Shown here piece after piece: positions 27,701 through 36,139 of a stretch of DNA of 64,000 nt. A program made the translations under genes and the position numbers. Source of the DNA: an uncultured Collinsella sp. (lineage in GTDB: Bacteria > Actinomycetota > Coriobacteriia > Coriobacteriales > Coriobacteriaceae); contig UQMK01000011.1 in the NCBI GenBank assembly GCA_900542085.1, forward strand, positions 7,144 through 71,143, read 5' to 3'. A model generated the notes under the pieces. It was not told the DNA's origin, searched no databases, and saw only the letters and a program-made list of their open reading frames with translations. Numbering within the stretch: position 1 is the first letter of the stretch; each line of letters starts with the position of its first letter.

Positions 27701-28412
27701 CAGCGATGGCATCGTCCTCGGTGCCATCGAACCAGTGGCGCGCAGCCTGCTCACTCATGCCCAGGACCTCTTGCAGGGCCTCGACGATGTCATCCTCAAA
27801 GTAGCTATAGCTCTCGCGGTCCTCGAGCCAGTTGCCGCCGCCAATGCGCTCGTAGGCAGCACGGAACTCCTGCGTCTTACCCTTGCTGTCGATATGCTGC
27901 TCCAGGCGCGCCAGCTTAAGGTCCTCGCCAAAAAAGCCCAGGTGCTCAAAGAACACACGCTCAAAAGCGCGCAGCAGGGCCGTACGCGAGGTGTCGCCCT
28001 CTTTCCACTGGCCGCCCTTGCTGTCGATGTTAAACAGGATCGCCTCGGTGGGAACCTCGCAGCAACGACGAACCCTGGCGGCTACGATGGGGTCGGAAAT
28101 CTTGCCATCAAAGTAATCGACGGCGGGCTTGCCGGCGATCTCATCGTTTTGCAGCAGATACGAGAGCATCTTGAGGAAGTGCGATTTACCGGAGCCAAAG
28201 AAGCCGCTAATCCACACGCCCATGTTGTCGGTGGGAACGTCGAGCGCCTTATCGTACGCCTCGAAGAAGTGCGCAAAATGACCCTGCAGCTCGCGCGTCA
28301 CCACGTACTCGTCGAGCTCCTGGCGCACCGATTCGTCGCTGGCGTCTTGCACCTTGACGACGCCGTTGATGGAACGGTTGATGTCCTTGGAAAACAGGTC
28401 TTGGATAATCAT
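24762..28412 (-). CDS. brxC: BREX P-loop ATPase BrxC
   Basis: 1216-aa BrxC/PglY-type ATPase, a core protein of type 1 BREX needed for both modification and phage exclusion. Walker A GFFGSGKSHFLKML is near residue 74; the AAA-like region continues through LLFMADEVGQFIGSD (Walker B region) and WVMVTSQEAIDEV (sensor). The C-terminal half is mostly helical, and a basic, charged segment near 1160-1190 precedes the end. AGGAG lies 6 nt before the ATG at 28412. It follows brxB by 9 nt, and the frame is intact. Confidence 0.96.
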   Translation of the reverse strand: MIIQDLFSKDINRSINGVVKVQDASDESVRQELDEYVVTRELQGHFAHFFEAYDKALDVPTDNMGVWISGFFGSGKSHFLKMLSYLLQNDEIAGKPAVDYFDGKISDPIVAARVRRCCEVPTEAILFNIDSKGGQWKEGDTSRTALLRAFERVFFEHLGFFGEDLKLARLEQHIDSKGKTQEFRAAYERIGGGNWLEDRESYSYFEDDIVEALQEVLGMSEQAARHWFDGTEDDAIAADTFAKMVKQYADKRAEECGGEFRLLFMADEVGQFIGSDADMSTSLMLSLQTLVEELGSRCGGRVWVMVTSQEAIDEVAMIVGDDFSKIQGRFNTRLSLSSSSVDEVIQRRVLQKNDVAEAKLQQDYEAQSTVLKNVFSFDGSRSDLIGYASRSDFTASYPFVGYQFKVLPDVMTEVRKHGVKAKHMSTGERSMLSAFQESAQAIQDQEVGALVPFWRFFDTIAKDLEHGVIQVVTRAERAAEDGHGLKAEDVKVLKLLYLIRYIDYIKSNVENISILMVDVMDVDKAALKDRVKESLDRLVRENYVARQGDAYNFLTDEEQDISRAISETPVDAALIIEGIKKSLFSGIYTATKLRVGANDFPFDRYVDDSAYGVAQGGMKLNVVTVADDLSRADDAELAVKSANIALVVLADDIDYFDDLQNVAKIRKYRKTINTEALAPSTQQIIQAKMKEATFVEREAAKLLEEAVLHARVAVNGSMVNVRATKPADVFDQALSKLTDAIFTKADYIADPAKADEDIRATLRGANQMALDGQSSQNARAEKEVADFLHAQTRLSLNTTMGDLQRKFQNAPYGWREIDIANVVAQLVVSQRATITAAGANVAPADSRMVAFLRKDADKAQVRERVKMSDELIKKVNRVLRETFDAKRDITNEDELTATVVETLTGFKNECVELTNNNFTGLAPAYPYPGLKVLEDGIKLTTRLLDNQNDAQTLFNAFVKAQDDLDDWKEDYDQVTFFFESQKPVFDKAVEFMGLMKDEGFYMDSDAQAVEANKRVVQILKNPHPYREVRELHDLMEPVMVAHKQMVDAKRKETLDDIAAQMAQVHEYAQSQDGYAKLAERAIENAGRMANSFESRAHAATKASELAALKQQLIEYCDRACEKIDTAIDEEKARQQRESRHKEVTPTGEIVTTIKDNDKDAPTTVKPVPAPRIKKLRLADLGERKKLESESDIDAYLAQLRVRLLAELQGNDAIRLS

Positions 28413-28421
28413 CTGTCGCTC

Positions 28422-29045
28422 CTAAGAGATATCGAACGCGCGGTAGTAGTTGCTGGCGTTCTCTTTGTTGAACAACTTGAGCTGGCGGCCGTCAAAGCTG
28501 CCGGGATACATGACGACAACGGGCACGGTGCCAAAATCGGCAAGCATGTCGTTGAGCAGGTTGTGCACGCGCAGTAGCGGAAAGACCTCGCCCACGCCAG
28601 TGAGCAAGATCACGTCTCCAGGCTGGTGAGGCTGGGTATGCTCCAGGAGGTATTGGGCAAAGCTCTTGGAGCTGCAGGGCTTCTGGAGCTCTTTGATCTG
28701 GGCCTCCGAGCCAACCTTTGCTTCACGCCGGGGTATCGCACGAAGGATGCGGCGCTGCTCGCAGATATCGAGCATCACGTCGTACAGGTTAAAGACCTGC
28801 AAATTGCACGGCAGCTTGCCGGACTGGGCATCTGCCATGAGCTCGTCCACGTAGGCGCGGCACTCAAACTCCAGCGAAGGATCGTAGCAAAACGTGTAGA
28901 AGCCGATCTCGTTGCCAATGCCCTTATTGGCCAAGAAGTCCTGGTCTTGCAGACGCTCGCGCAGCGCTTCGCGGCGATGGTCAAAGTCCTCATGGATGCG
29001 CTCGGCGCGGTTGCGCGGGCGAATGTGCGGCTGGTTTATTGTCAT
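28422..29045 (-). CDS. brxB: BREX protein BrxB (DUF1788)
   Basis: 207-aa DUF1788 protein, core type 1 BREX component. It has the family order: basic N-terminal helix (HEDFDHRREALRERL), GFYTFCYDP, VFNLYDVMLDIC, and the C-terminal strands GDVILLTGVGEVFPLLRVH and TVPVVVMYPGSFDGRQLKLF, ending YYRAFDIS. Biochemical role not known. It sits between brxA (3-nt gap) and brxC (9-nt gap) in the same transcription unit. Confidence 0.95.
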   Translation of the reverse strand: MTINQPHIRPRNRAERIHEDFDHRREALRERLQDQDFLANKGIGNEIGFYTFCYDPSLEFECRAYVDELMADAQSGKLPCNLQVFNLYDVMLDICEQRRILRAIPRREAKVGSEAQIKELQKPCSSKSFAQYLLEHTQPHQPGDVILLTGVGEVFPLLRVHNLLNDMLADFGTVPVVVMYPGSFDGRQLKLFNKENASNYYRAFDIS

Positions 29046-29048
29046 GGG

Positions 29049-29720
29049 CTACATCACCTGCCCGGTGAGCGCGGCCAGAGCGTCCATGTCGCCGAGGTCG
29101 CGGATGGCCTGTTCTACATCGGGGTCGAGCAGCAGGGGTTGGAGCGCGTCGGTGCGCTGCGATGCCTTAAAACCGGCGCCACGCAAGATCTGGCGCAGGG
29201 TGCTTTTTATACGGCCCAGCGTGGCGTCTGACCATTTGGCGGCCTCGGCATGCTCAACCTGAAAACGGGTGACAAACGCGTTGAGGTCAACGTCGGTAAA
29301 GGTGTAGTCGAAGCTGGCCATGCGCTCGCCGATCTCCACCTGGATGAGCTCGCGAACCATGGTGTAGCGACACATCATGGCAAATAGGTTTGCCTGGGCC
29401 GCCTGATCGGGCATGCCGTTGGCGATCAGGTCCATAATGCGCATGACCGCTTGGTCGGCAGCATCTTTGTCGATACCGCGGGCAGTGCACTGCGCCTCGT
29501 CGAGCGCCACGGCATCAAAGCGGCGCAGGCACACGCTGGCGCGATTGGCCAGCATGCGCTCGGTGGGATACTGAAACAGGTTGTCGTGCTTAACGCGTGC
29601 GATGATGTCGTCATCGCTCACACCGTCCAAGCGCAGCGCGGCGACGATGCGCATCTCGGGCAGCAAAAACTGCTCGCGCGTGAGCACGCCTCCCAGCGAT
29701 ATTTTGTCGGTGTTATCCAC
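29049..29720 (-). CDS. brxA: BREX protein BrxA (DUF1819)
   Basis: First gene of the BREX unit, a DUF1819 protein; the family is a small helical DNA-binding protein required in some type 1 systems. GTG at 29720 is chosen because GGAG lies 8 nt upstream, giving 223 aa starting VDNTDKISLGGVLTREQFLLPEMRIVA (as Met); a TTG 17 codons further up has no ribosome site. Family marks are the LLPEMRIVAAL start, FQYPTERMLANRA and the C-terminal LGRIKSTLRQILRGAGF. The promoter for brxA-B-C-pglX should lie in the 526-bp gap upstream. Confidence 0.93.
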   Translation of the reverse strand: MDNTDKISLGGVLTREQFLLPEMRIVAALRLDGVSDDDIIARVKHDNLFQYPTERMLANRASVCLRRFDAVALDEAQCTARGIDKDAADQAVMRIMDLIANGMPDQAAQANLFAMMCRYTMVRELIQVEIGERMASFDYTFTDVDLNAFVTRFQVEHAEAAKWSDATLGRIKSTLRQILRGAGFKASQRTDALQPLLLDPDVEQAIRDLGDMDALAALTGQVM

Positions 29721-30246
29721 AGGACACACTCCAAGGGTTCGGGCCTTTTTATTCGCATCGGGTCGATGCAAACATGCCTTTCAATCATACCGTTTAAGTA
29801 CCGGGTCGTGAGGTCTAGAGAGGATAAACGAGGGACACGCTCCCACAGACGGCAACAAATGAGAGGTGGGGCGCTTTGGCTGCGCGGCAAACGGATCGAA
29901 GTCAAATTTATTGCGCAACAAAGCCTCTGAAGCCTTGAGGTAAATATGGAGCCAAAGGCAACTGGCGCAGCGCCGCGCTGCCCCTATGCGGGAACGCGAA
30001 GATCGCATCCAGTGCGCCATCACGCGTGGCTACGATGGCCTCGTAAACGGCCGCATTCGACCCTGGAAACAAGCAAAGGCAGAGGCGGATCGGATGCGAG
30101 CCATCAGGTAAGGTCGCCCCTCCCCCATGTAACCATCCTGTAAATCATAGCAGCGCACTCGAGTTTTACCGTGATGCGGTCGCGCCCGGCGCTCCACTGT
30201 GCTAAAGTATCCCGAACGTTCAAACGACTACGAGGGAGACTAGAAG
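29721..30246. other. Divergent gap between brxA and serC
   Basis: 526 bp containing both promoters. No gene is supported: a short minus-strand frame (29781-30023) and several plus-strand frames lack ribosome sites. No T-box, riboswitch or strong hairpin is evident before serC. The serC ribosome site GGGAG is at its right edge. Confidence 0.45.
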
Positions 30247-31371
30247 ATGGCACGTGTGCACAACTTCTCAGCTGGCCCGGCCGCGCTGCCTACAAGCGTG
30301 CTCGCCGAGATCGCCGACGAGATGATGGACTACCGCGGTTGCGGCATGTCCGTGCTCGAGATGAGCCATCGATCTAGCATGTACCAGCAGATCATCGACG
30401 ACGCCAAGGCAACCCTGCGCCGCCTGCTGAGCATCCCCGACAACTACCGTGTCCTGTTTTTGCAGGGCGGCGCCACGCTGCAGTTTGCGGGCATCCCCAT
30501 GAACCTCATGCGCCGCGGCCGCGCCGGCTACGTCGTGACCGGCAACTTTGCCAACAAGGCGTACAAGGAGGCCGCCAAGTACGGCAAGGTCGTGCTGCTC
30601 GCGAGCTCCGAGGACACCAACTTCGACCGCATCCCCACCATGTCCGACGTCAACGCGCGCATTGCCGCCGAGGCCGCGGGCGACGGGCTCGACTACGTCT
30701 ACATCTGCCAGAACAACACCATCTTTGGCACCATGTACCACGAGCTGCCCACTTGCGGCGACGTACCGCTGGTCGCCGATGTCTCGAGCTGCTTTCTGTC
30801 GCAGCCGCTCGACGTTGAGCGCTACGGGCTCATTTACGCCGGCGCGCAGAAAAACGCCGGCGCCGCGGGCGTGACCGTGGTCATCGTGCGCGACGATCTC
30901 ATCGCCGACGGTCCGGCCTTTGTACAGACGCCGCAGTACCTGGACCTTAAGACCCAGGCCGCCAAGGGCTCCATGCTCAACACGCCCAACACCTTTGGCA
31001 TCTACGTGTGCGGCAAGGTGTTCCGTTGGGTTGAGCAGACCGGCGGACTTGCCGCCATGGCCGAGCGCAACTGGGCCAAAGCCAACCTGCTCTACGACCT
31101 GCTCGAGAACAGCAAACTATTCCACGGCACCGCGCAGGCAGACAGTCGCTCCATCGCCAACGTCACATTCCGCACCGGCGACGCCGAACTCGACGCGGCC
31201 TTTGTTGCAGGCGCGGCCGAGCACCAGATTCAAAACGTCAAGGGCCATCGCCTGGTGGGCGGCATGCGCGCCAGCGTCTACAACGCCGTAACCATGGAAG
31301 ACGTGCAGGCCCTGGCCTCGTACATGAAGGACTTCGAAGCACAGCATAGTTTGATTCCGCGATCTAACTAG
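30247..31371 (+). CDS. serC: Phosphoserine aminotransferase
   Basis: 374-aa class V aminotransferase, second step of serine synthesis (3-phosphohydroxypyruvate + Glu to phosphoserine + 2-oxoglutarate); it also serves PLP synthesis in some bacteria. Family marks are the N-terminal NFSAGPAALP, FLQGGATLQF (phosphate and PLP loop), and GLIYAGAQKNAGAAG with the PLP-binding Lys near residue 202. The C terminus HRLVGGMRASVYNAVTME is typical. GGGAG precedes the ATG. It is followed by serA after 69 nt. Confidence 0.97.
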   Translation: MARVHNFSAGPAALPTSVLAEIADEMMDYRGCGMSVLEMSHRSSMYQQIIDDAKATLRRLLSIPDNYRVLFLQGGATLQFAGIPMNLMRRGRAGYVVTGNFANKAYKEAAKYGKVVLLASSEDTNFDRIPTMSDVNARIAAEAAGDGLDYVYICQNNTIFGTMYHELPTCGDVPLVADVSSCFLSQPLDVERYGLIYAGAQKNAGAAGVTVVIVRDDLIADGPAFVQTPQYLDLKTQAAKGSMLNTPNTFGIYVCGKVFRWVEQTGGLAAMAERNWAKANLLYDLLENSKLFHGTAQADSRSIANVTFRTGDAELDAAFVAGAAEHQIQNVKGHRLVGGMRASVYNAVTMEDVQALASYMKDFEAQHSLIPRSN

Positions 31372-31440
31372 CCCGCAACCCGCGGGCCGACCAGCCACTT
31401 CAAACCACCTGTTTAAACCAAACCTGCTAAGGAGTTTTTC

Positions 31441-32604
31441 ATGCGCAAGATTAAGACCATCGACGACATCACTAAAGACGGCAAAGTCGAGTTTGGCGAG
31501 GGCTACGAGTTTGTGAGCACCGCCGAGGAGGCCGACGCTATCCTGATGCGCTCCACCGACCTGCACGGCTACGAGCTGCCCGAGGGCATCCGCGCCATCG
31601 CCCGCTGCGGCGCCGGCGTCAACAACATCCCCGTCGAGGAGTACGCCAAGAAGGGCGTCGTCGTCTTTAACTCCCCCGGCGCCAACAGCAACGCCGTCAA
31701 GGAACTCGTCCTGGGCATGCTAGTGCTCTCGAGCCGCGGCGTGGTGCAGTCGATGAACTGGGTGCGCGACAACGCCGACGACCCCGAGATTCAGGTCGAC
31801 GCCGAAAAGGCCAAGAAGGCCTTTGTGGGCCGCGAGCTCAAGGGCAAGCGCATCGGCGTCATCGGTCTGGGTAACGTGGGCTCCAAGGTCGCCAACGCCT
31901 GCGTCGACCTGGGCATGGACGTCTACGGCTACGATCCGTTCATTTCCGTCGAGCACGCGTGGGTGCTGAGCCGCGAGGTGCAGCGTGTGGGCACGCTCGA
32001 GGATCTGTGCCGCGGCTGCGACTACCTCACCGTGCACGTACCCAGCAAGGCCGACACCATCGGCATGATCAGCACCGAGCAGATTAACCTGCTGGCGCCC
32101 GACGCCGTGCTCATCAACTACGCGCGCGAAACCATCATTGACGAGGACGCCGTCGACGCTGCCCTGCGTGAGGGCAAGCTGAGCTGGTTTAGCTGCGACT
32201 TTGCCACGCCCAAGACCGTCAAGATGCCCAATACGTTTATCACCACGCACTCGGGCGCCGGCACTGGCGAGGCCGAGGCCAACTGCGCCGACATGGCCAT
32301 CAGCGAGCTCAAGGATTACCTGGAGAACGGCAACATCGCGCACAGCGTCAACTACCCCGCCTGCAGCATGGGCAAGGCGCGCGCCGCAAGCCGCATTGCC
32401 TGCCTGCACGCCAACGTGCCCAACATGATCGGCCAAATCACGGCCATCCTGGCCAAGGACAATGCCAACGTGCAGCGTATGACCAACGAGTCCGCTGGCG
32501 AGAACGCCTACACCATGTTCGACACCGACGAGCACCTGGACAGCAGCACCATCGAGGCGCTCAAGCAAATTCCATCGATGTATCGCGTGCGCGTGATCAA
32601 ATAG
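31441..32604 (+). CDS. serA: D-3-phosphoglycerate dehydrogenase with ACT domain
   Basis: 387-aa first enzyme of serine synthesis, NAD-dependent. N-terminal substrate domain (RCGAGVNNIPVEEYAKKGV), Rossmann core IGVIGLGNVGSKVANA, then DVYGYDP; catalytic Arg/Glu region LINYARETIIDEDAV and the His in FITTHSGAGTGEAE. A C-terminal ACT domain (about 315-387, ACLHANVPNMIGQITAILAK) suggests serine feedback control; the intervening domain of long SerA forms is absent. AAGGAG sits before the ATG. Forms an operon with serC and ends at the 32646 terminator. Confidence 0.96.
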   Translation: MRKIKTIDDITKDGKVEFGEGYEFVSTAEEADAILMRSTDLHGYELPEGIRAIARCGAGVNNIPVEEYAKKGVVVFNSPGANSNAVKELVLGMLVLSSRGVVQSMNWVRDNADDPEIQVDAEKAKKAFVGRELKGKRIGVIGLGNVGSKVANACVDLGMDVYGYDPFISVEHAWVLSREVQRVGTLEDLCRGCDYLTVHVPSKADTIGMISTEQINLLAPDAVLINYARETIIDEDAVDAALREGKLSWFSCDFATPKTVKMPNTFITTHSGAGTGEAEANCADMAISELKDYLENGNIAHSVNYPACSMGKARAASRIACLHANVPNMIGQITAILAKDNANVQRMTNESAGENAYTMFDTDEHLDSSTIEALKQIPSMYRVRVIK

Positions 32605-32645
32605 CGCCGGCGCCAAGCTTGCCAGGCAGACCATGAAGCCCATTC

Positions 32646-32672
32646 GGCCCCCGTTTTCACGAAACGGGGGCC
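32646..32672 (+). terminator. Terminator after serCA
   Basis: GGCCCCCGTTT-TCACG-AAACGGGGGCC, an 11-bp perfect stem 42 nt past the serA stop, followed by a modest T-rich stretch (GATTTCGTT). Confidence 0.75.
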
Positions 32673-32702
32673 GATTTCGTTGCTCCGGCTGGTTTTGAAA
32701 AT

Positions 32703-32869
32703 GCTACCCATAATAAGTTTTTTCGGATAATCGACAGTGAGGCCCTAGTCGCTAAGCACAACTGCTTTTACAAACAGCTTTATCAGGGGTTTTAGTAGGT
32801 AAAAATCGATCTCTATATGCCAAACTAAAGTTGACTGTCCATTTTCCGAAATAACTTGCTCTAGGTAGC
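32703..32869. repeat. Imperfect 36-bp inverted repeat
   Basis: Arms 32703-32738 and 32834-32869 (GCTACC..., AAGTT, TTTCGGA, GACAGT shared) match at about three quarters of positions, with a 95-bp loop holding a smaller inverted pair. It fills most of the 349-bp gap between serA and the next gene, with no gene inside. It looks like a degenerate member of the long-hairpin set in this window. Confidence 0.55.
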
Positions 32870-32953
32870 ACTTTTCAAGCCAATTCCAAGGAGCAATTGA
32901 AGGCTATTCGCAACTAAAACCCTAGCTTCCGCGACCGTTTTCCACCCGCGCGG

Positions 32954-34132
32954 CTACATTCCCGCCCAATCGATAAAAATCTCCTCACGAAGTCGCCGTT
33001 CGAGCTCCTGCTGCCGCGACGTCTTGTCTTTCAACGGCACATCGAGATAGGACATGATGAGTTCCATCACCACGCGGAAGGCATCGGAGTCGACTAGCTG
33101 ACCATAGGTCATCAGAACGACGGGATATCCCATCGTCTGAAGGGCTGTCGTTCGATCGGAGTCCGAGATCTTGGATTCTATGGATCCGTGAATGGCTTTA
33201 CCTTGACATTCAACCAGGCACTCCCGGCTGCCGTCCTTATTTGACAGCAAGATATCGGCGTAGCGCCTATCAAGCCCCGAAATCAGGCGGGCGCTGCGCG
33301 TCATGCGAATCTCAACATTATTGGTAAGGCGCAGCCCTTCGCCGCCGCGCAGCCTCGAAAGGCCAAACAGCATCGAAGCTTGGACCTCAAGCGGCGATGC
33401 CACAATCCCCGTAATGCATTTCGCGGCACGCGTGAACGATTTAGCACCGCGGAGCCCCTGGATCTTATTGGCGAACTCCGTAAGTTCAGAGAGCTCGATC
33501 AAGGGAGGCCGTTTCCACAAGTCCGTTGGATTCCCCGAGGCGTCCCTTACGTTTTCCCAGCCCAACCGCGCGTCACCCCACCGGTCCCCATATGCCTGCT
33601 CAAGCGCCAACTTTACTTGAGGTGCAATCTTGCACACGGCAAAGGTGCCGCACATCTCATACATGCACATGATCAGACGCTCGTTTGAGACCGAGGAAGC
33701 CAGGGTCAGCAGCGTAAAGAGCGGGAACGCGGCATCAAGGCCAAACTCTGTCTGCCGCACGGAGCCAAACGGCCTCTCCCCATTCCAAACATGCCTGACA
33801 ATGCGATCGCCCTTACGTCCGCAGCTGCCCTGTGCCAACACGTGTAACGGGGTGCCCAGGAAATGTTTGACGAGCGGATGCTCACAAAGACGTTCCCTGC
33901 GCGGATCGTCCACAGAATCGGGCAGGTCCGGCATTATTGCCAAAACCTGTGGAGGTATCCGGTGATACCGAAAGGCAGATATGTCGCACAGCATGTCGTC
34001 CATGAAAGGTACGTACCCACCGCGTCGTTTGTAAACCCGCCCGGACGGCAAACGCGATGGCTCGGCCTGCGAACGGTAAATGCTGCTACGTGCACGTCGC
34101 GAATCTGCAGGTGACTTACAATCGGTTTGCAA
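32954..34132 (-). CDS. PD-(D/E)XK-like protein, paralogue 1
   Basis: Protein of up to 392 aa, homologous over most of its length to the product at 41621-42820. The C-terminal half has SPLEVQASMLFGLSRLRGGEGL, then YADILLSNKDGSRECLVECQGK, a D-x(n)-E-x-x-G-K pattern like PD-(D/E)XK nucleases, and ALQTMGYPVVLMTYGQL. The N-terminal half (CMYEMCGTFAV, RARSSIYRSQ) also matches. Function unknown; an endonuclease of the DUF559/Vsr type is the best guess. The start is unsure: TTG at 34132 lets the N terminus align with the paralogue, but ATG at 34003 is the first ATG and neither has a good ribosome site. It abuts a truncated peptidase gene. Confidence 0.65.
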   Translation of the reverse strand: MQTDCKSPADSRRARSSIYRSQAEPSRLPSGRVYKRRGGYVPFMDDMLCDISAFRYHRIPPQVLAIMPDLPDSVDDPRRERLCEHPLVKHFLGTPLHVLAQGSCGRKGDRIVRHVWNGERPFGSVRQTEFGLDAAFPLFTLLTLASSVSNERLIMCMYEMCGTFAVCKIAPQVKLALEQAYGDRWGDARLGWENVRDASGNPTDLWKRPPLIELSELTEFANKIQGLRGAKSFTRAAKCITGIVASPLEVQASMLFGLSRLRGGEGLRLTNNVEIRMTRSARLISGLDRRYADILLSNKDGSRECLVECQGKAIHGSIESKISDSDRTTALQTMGYPVVLMTYGQLVDSDAFRVVMELIMSYLDVPLKDKTSRQQELERRLREEIFIDWAGM

Positions 34133-34139
34133 AGCAAAC

Positions 34140-34638
34140 TGATTCTAAGGTTTCATATGGTTGATGATGACGAGGGCGGCTATCGCCCCTTTGTCGTGCC
34201 CGACCACGCCAAGGTCTGGGTCGACATGCGCCTGACGCCGCCGACCGATACGGCCGCCGCGATCAACATGGTCGAGCAGGCCACTGCCACCGCCGAGGCC
34301 GCGGTTCCCGGTTGCCATGGCAGTTTCGCCGTGACGGGCGATCGCCCCGCCATCGAGCGCGACCCGAACTCTCCCCTTCTAGCTGCGCTCAAGCGCGCCG
34401 CCGATGACGTGATGGACGCGGACACGACCGTCGGCTTCTTTACCGGCTACACCGACACCGCCGTCATTGCCGGCAAGACGGGTAACCGCAATTGCATGAG
34501 CTACGGCCCCGGCTCGTTGGTGCTCGCGCATAAGCCCAACGAGCCGGGGCCCATGCCGATATCGTTCGCTGCCAGAACGTGCTCATCGCGCTTGTTGACA
34601 ACACGCTCTGGGACGCAAGCGTCCAAGTTGGGGCATAA
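34140..34638 (+). pseudogene. M20 peptidase remnant, 5'-truncated and frameshifted
   Basis: About 165 codons of the C-terminal part of an M20 metallopeptidase (ArgE/DapE/carboxypeptidase type): KVWVDMRLTPPTDTAAA, SPLLAALKRAADDV, GFFTGYTDTAVIAGKTGN and NCMSYGPGSLVLAHKPNE. Near 34545-34555 the frame breaks; the family ending HADIVRCQNVLIALVDNTLW resumes in another frame and stops at 34638. The N-terminal catalytic half is missing, and the break lies at the start of the neighbouring PD-(D/E)XK-like gene, suggesting that gene's arrival destroyed the peptidase. Confidence 0.8.
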
Positions 34639-34677
34639 TAAGCCGCGAACAAACCGACTCGCGCGTTAGGACCGCCC

Positions 34678-35358
34678 ATGAAAGCACTTCCGTTTCCCTG
34701 CATTCGCCCAGCTCAGGACCGCGTGCTCGAAGCGCTGCCGCAGATGGGCGGTATCCTGAGCAGCAACGACGCCCTGCGCGACGCCATCGCCGACGGGCTT
34801 ATGCTCAAAGATCCGGGCGCGGCGTATTACGCGTACGAATGCTCCGGAGAGCCGGGGCGCGTGACGGGCGTTGTGGCGATTTGCCCGGTCGGCGTGCTGG
34901 CGTGCGACGACGCGCCCTCCGCGGGTACAGCTGCAGCCGCCCGTGCAATCGCCGCGCTTAAGGTGCAGCCCCGCCCTGTAACGCTCGTCTACGAAGCATC
35001 ACCCGTCATGGATATCATCCTCGGCGCCGCCAAAGAGGGCGCGTCGCTCTATGCCGTCACCGACCCCGCCGGCATTACGCACCGCGTGTGGGAGGTCAAG
35101 CGCGAGGACGCCGTTGCCGCCATCCGCGCTATGCTCGAACAAGCACCGGAGCCGGCACAGGCCGACGACCCCGCCTATGCTGCCGCGCTAGCAGGGGCGG
35201 CGCAGCTCCTGGCAGACGAGGCCCGCACAGCCGGCACCTACACGGGCAAAGAGCCGTTCAACTTTACCGTTGCCGCGTTATTCCCCGCCGCACAGGCCGC
35301 CGGCGGCGCACCGCAGGTTCCAACGGGCCTGCTCACCCACCAGATCGCACGGTTCTAA
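34678..35358 (+). CDS. DUF1015-like protein (short form)
   Basis: 226-aa protein resembling the first part of DUF1015 proteins: LPFPCIRPAQDRVLEALP, YYAYECSGEPGRVTGVVAICPV, VTLVYEASPVMDIILGAAKEGASLYAVTDPAGITHRVWEV. DUF1015 members are usually near 400 aa, so this is a short form. The family often neighbours serA/serC, and here serCA lies 2 kb upstream with only the PD-(D/E)XK-like gene and the peptidase remnant between. A role in serine metabolism is inference. The C-terminal 70 residues are Ala-rich. Confidence 0.6.
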   Translation: MKALPFPCIRPAQDRVLEALPQMGGILSSNDALRDAIADGLMLKDPGAAYYAYECSGEPGRVTGVVAICPVGVLACDDAPSAGTAAAARAIAALKVQPRPVTLVYEASPVMDIILGAAKEGASLYAVTDPAGITHRVWEVKREDAVAAIRAMLEQAPEPAQADDPAYAAALAGAAQLLADEARTAGTYTGKEPFNFTVAALFPAAQAAGGAPQVPTGLLTHQIARF

Positions 35359-35402
35359 CAGGGCGTAAACGCCCAGTACAAAGACTCGGCCGCTCAACAA
35401 AC

Positions 35403-35441
35403 AAGGGGCGGGGATACATGCGCATGCATCCCCGCCCCCTT
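35403..35441. terminator. Terminator between convergent genes
   Basis: AAGGGGCGGGGAT...ATCCCCGCCCCCTT hairpin (one bulged C) between the DUF1015-like gene and the convergent phosphatase gene. It could serve both strands. Confidence 0.7.
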
Positions 35442-35485
35442 CACATCGAGCAATGATGTCGGCAATCCACGTCGCCACGCCCAGG

Positions 35486-36121
35486 CTACCCGCGCTGCGG
35501 ACCCGTTGCCGCCACCAGCGGCTCAAGACCCAGCTCGCGCGCATAATCTTCCTGCGTAAAGACTTCGACGAGGTCAAACGTATCGGCTGCATCGTCAAAT
35601 GCAAAATGCAGCACCGAGCAGTTGCCCGGCACACGGTCGCGCTCGTCTGCCGCCGCGCCCTTCACGTAATCCATAAACTCCTTGATAGCCGAGCCATGGC
35701 TTACCGCGAGCACGCACGAATGATCCGGGCGTCGCATAAGATCGGTCAACGTCGCCACCATGCGCTCGCGCACCTGCATCTGCCCCTCGCCGCCGAACTG
35801 GCGGTAAAAGTCACGCCACGGACGCCCAGGCATCAGCATCACGCGCTCGGCCTCGAAGTCACCAAAGAACCACTCACGCAGGCCATCAAGGCGCTCGTAG
35901 ACAAGGCCCGGCCACAGGCTGGCGATAGTCTGCTCGGTGCGGTGCAGCGTCGAGGTGTAGGCGTGGTCGGGCTCAATGCCGCGCGCACGCAAGAACATGC
36001 CGGCGCGCGCCGCCTGGTCGCATCCCAGCTGCGTGAGCGGCGAGTCGCTCCAGCCCTGGATAATGCGCTTAAGGTTGAATATCGTCTGTCCATGACGGAC
36101 CAGATACAGATCTTTATTCAT
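35486..36121 (-). CDS. Histidine phosphatase family protein 1
   Basis: 211-aa member of the histidine phosphatase (phosphoglycerate mutase-like) superfamily. YLVRHGQTIFN carries the phospho-accepting His of the RHG motif near residue 9; STLHRTEQTI gives the second Arg; LAVSHGSAIKEF gives the second His. The substrate is unknown. It is the downstream member of a tandem pair with the next gene, 18 nt apart, sharing RHGQT, DSPLT and AVSHGSA segments, so they arose by duplication. A GGACCCCC stretch precedes the ATG. Confidence 0.9.
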   Translation of the reverse strand: MNKDLYLVRHGQTIFNLKRIIQGWSDSPLTQLGCDQAARAGMFLRARGIEPDHAYTSTLHRTEQTIASLWPGLVYERLDGLREWFFGDFEAERVMLMPGRPWRDFYRQFGGEGQMQVRERMVATLTDLMRRPDHSCVLAVSHGSAIKEFMDYVKGAAADERDRVPGNCSVLHFAFDDAADTFDLVEVFTQEDYARELGLEPLVAATGPQRG

Positions 36122-36139
36122 AGGGGGTCCTTTCGTTTG

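Noticed and set aside
29781..30023. 80-codon minus-strand frame upstream of brxA
   Set aside because: No ribosome site or family resemblance; treated as non-coding.
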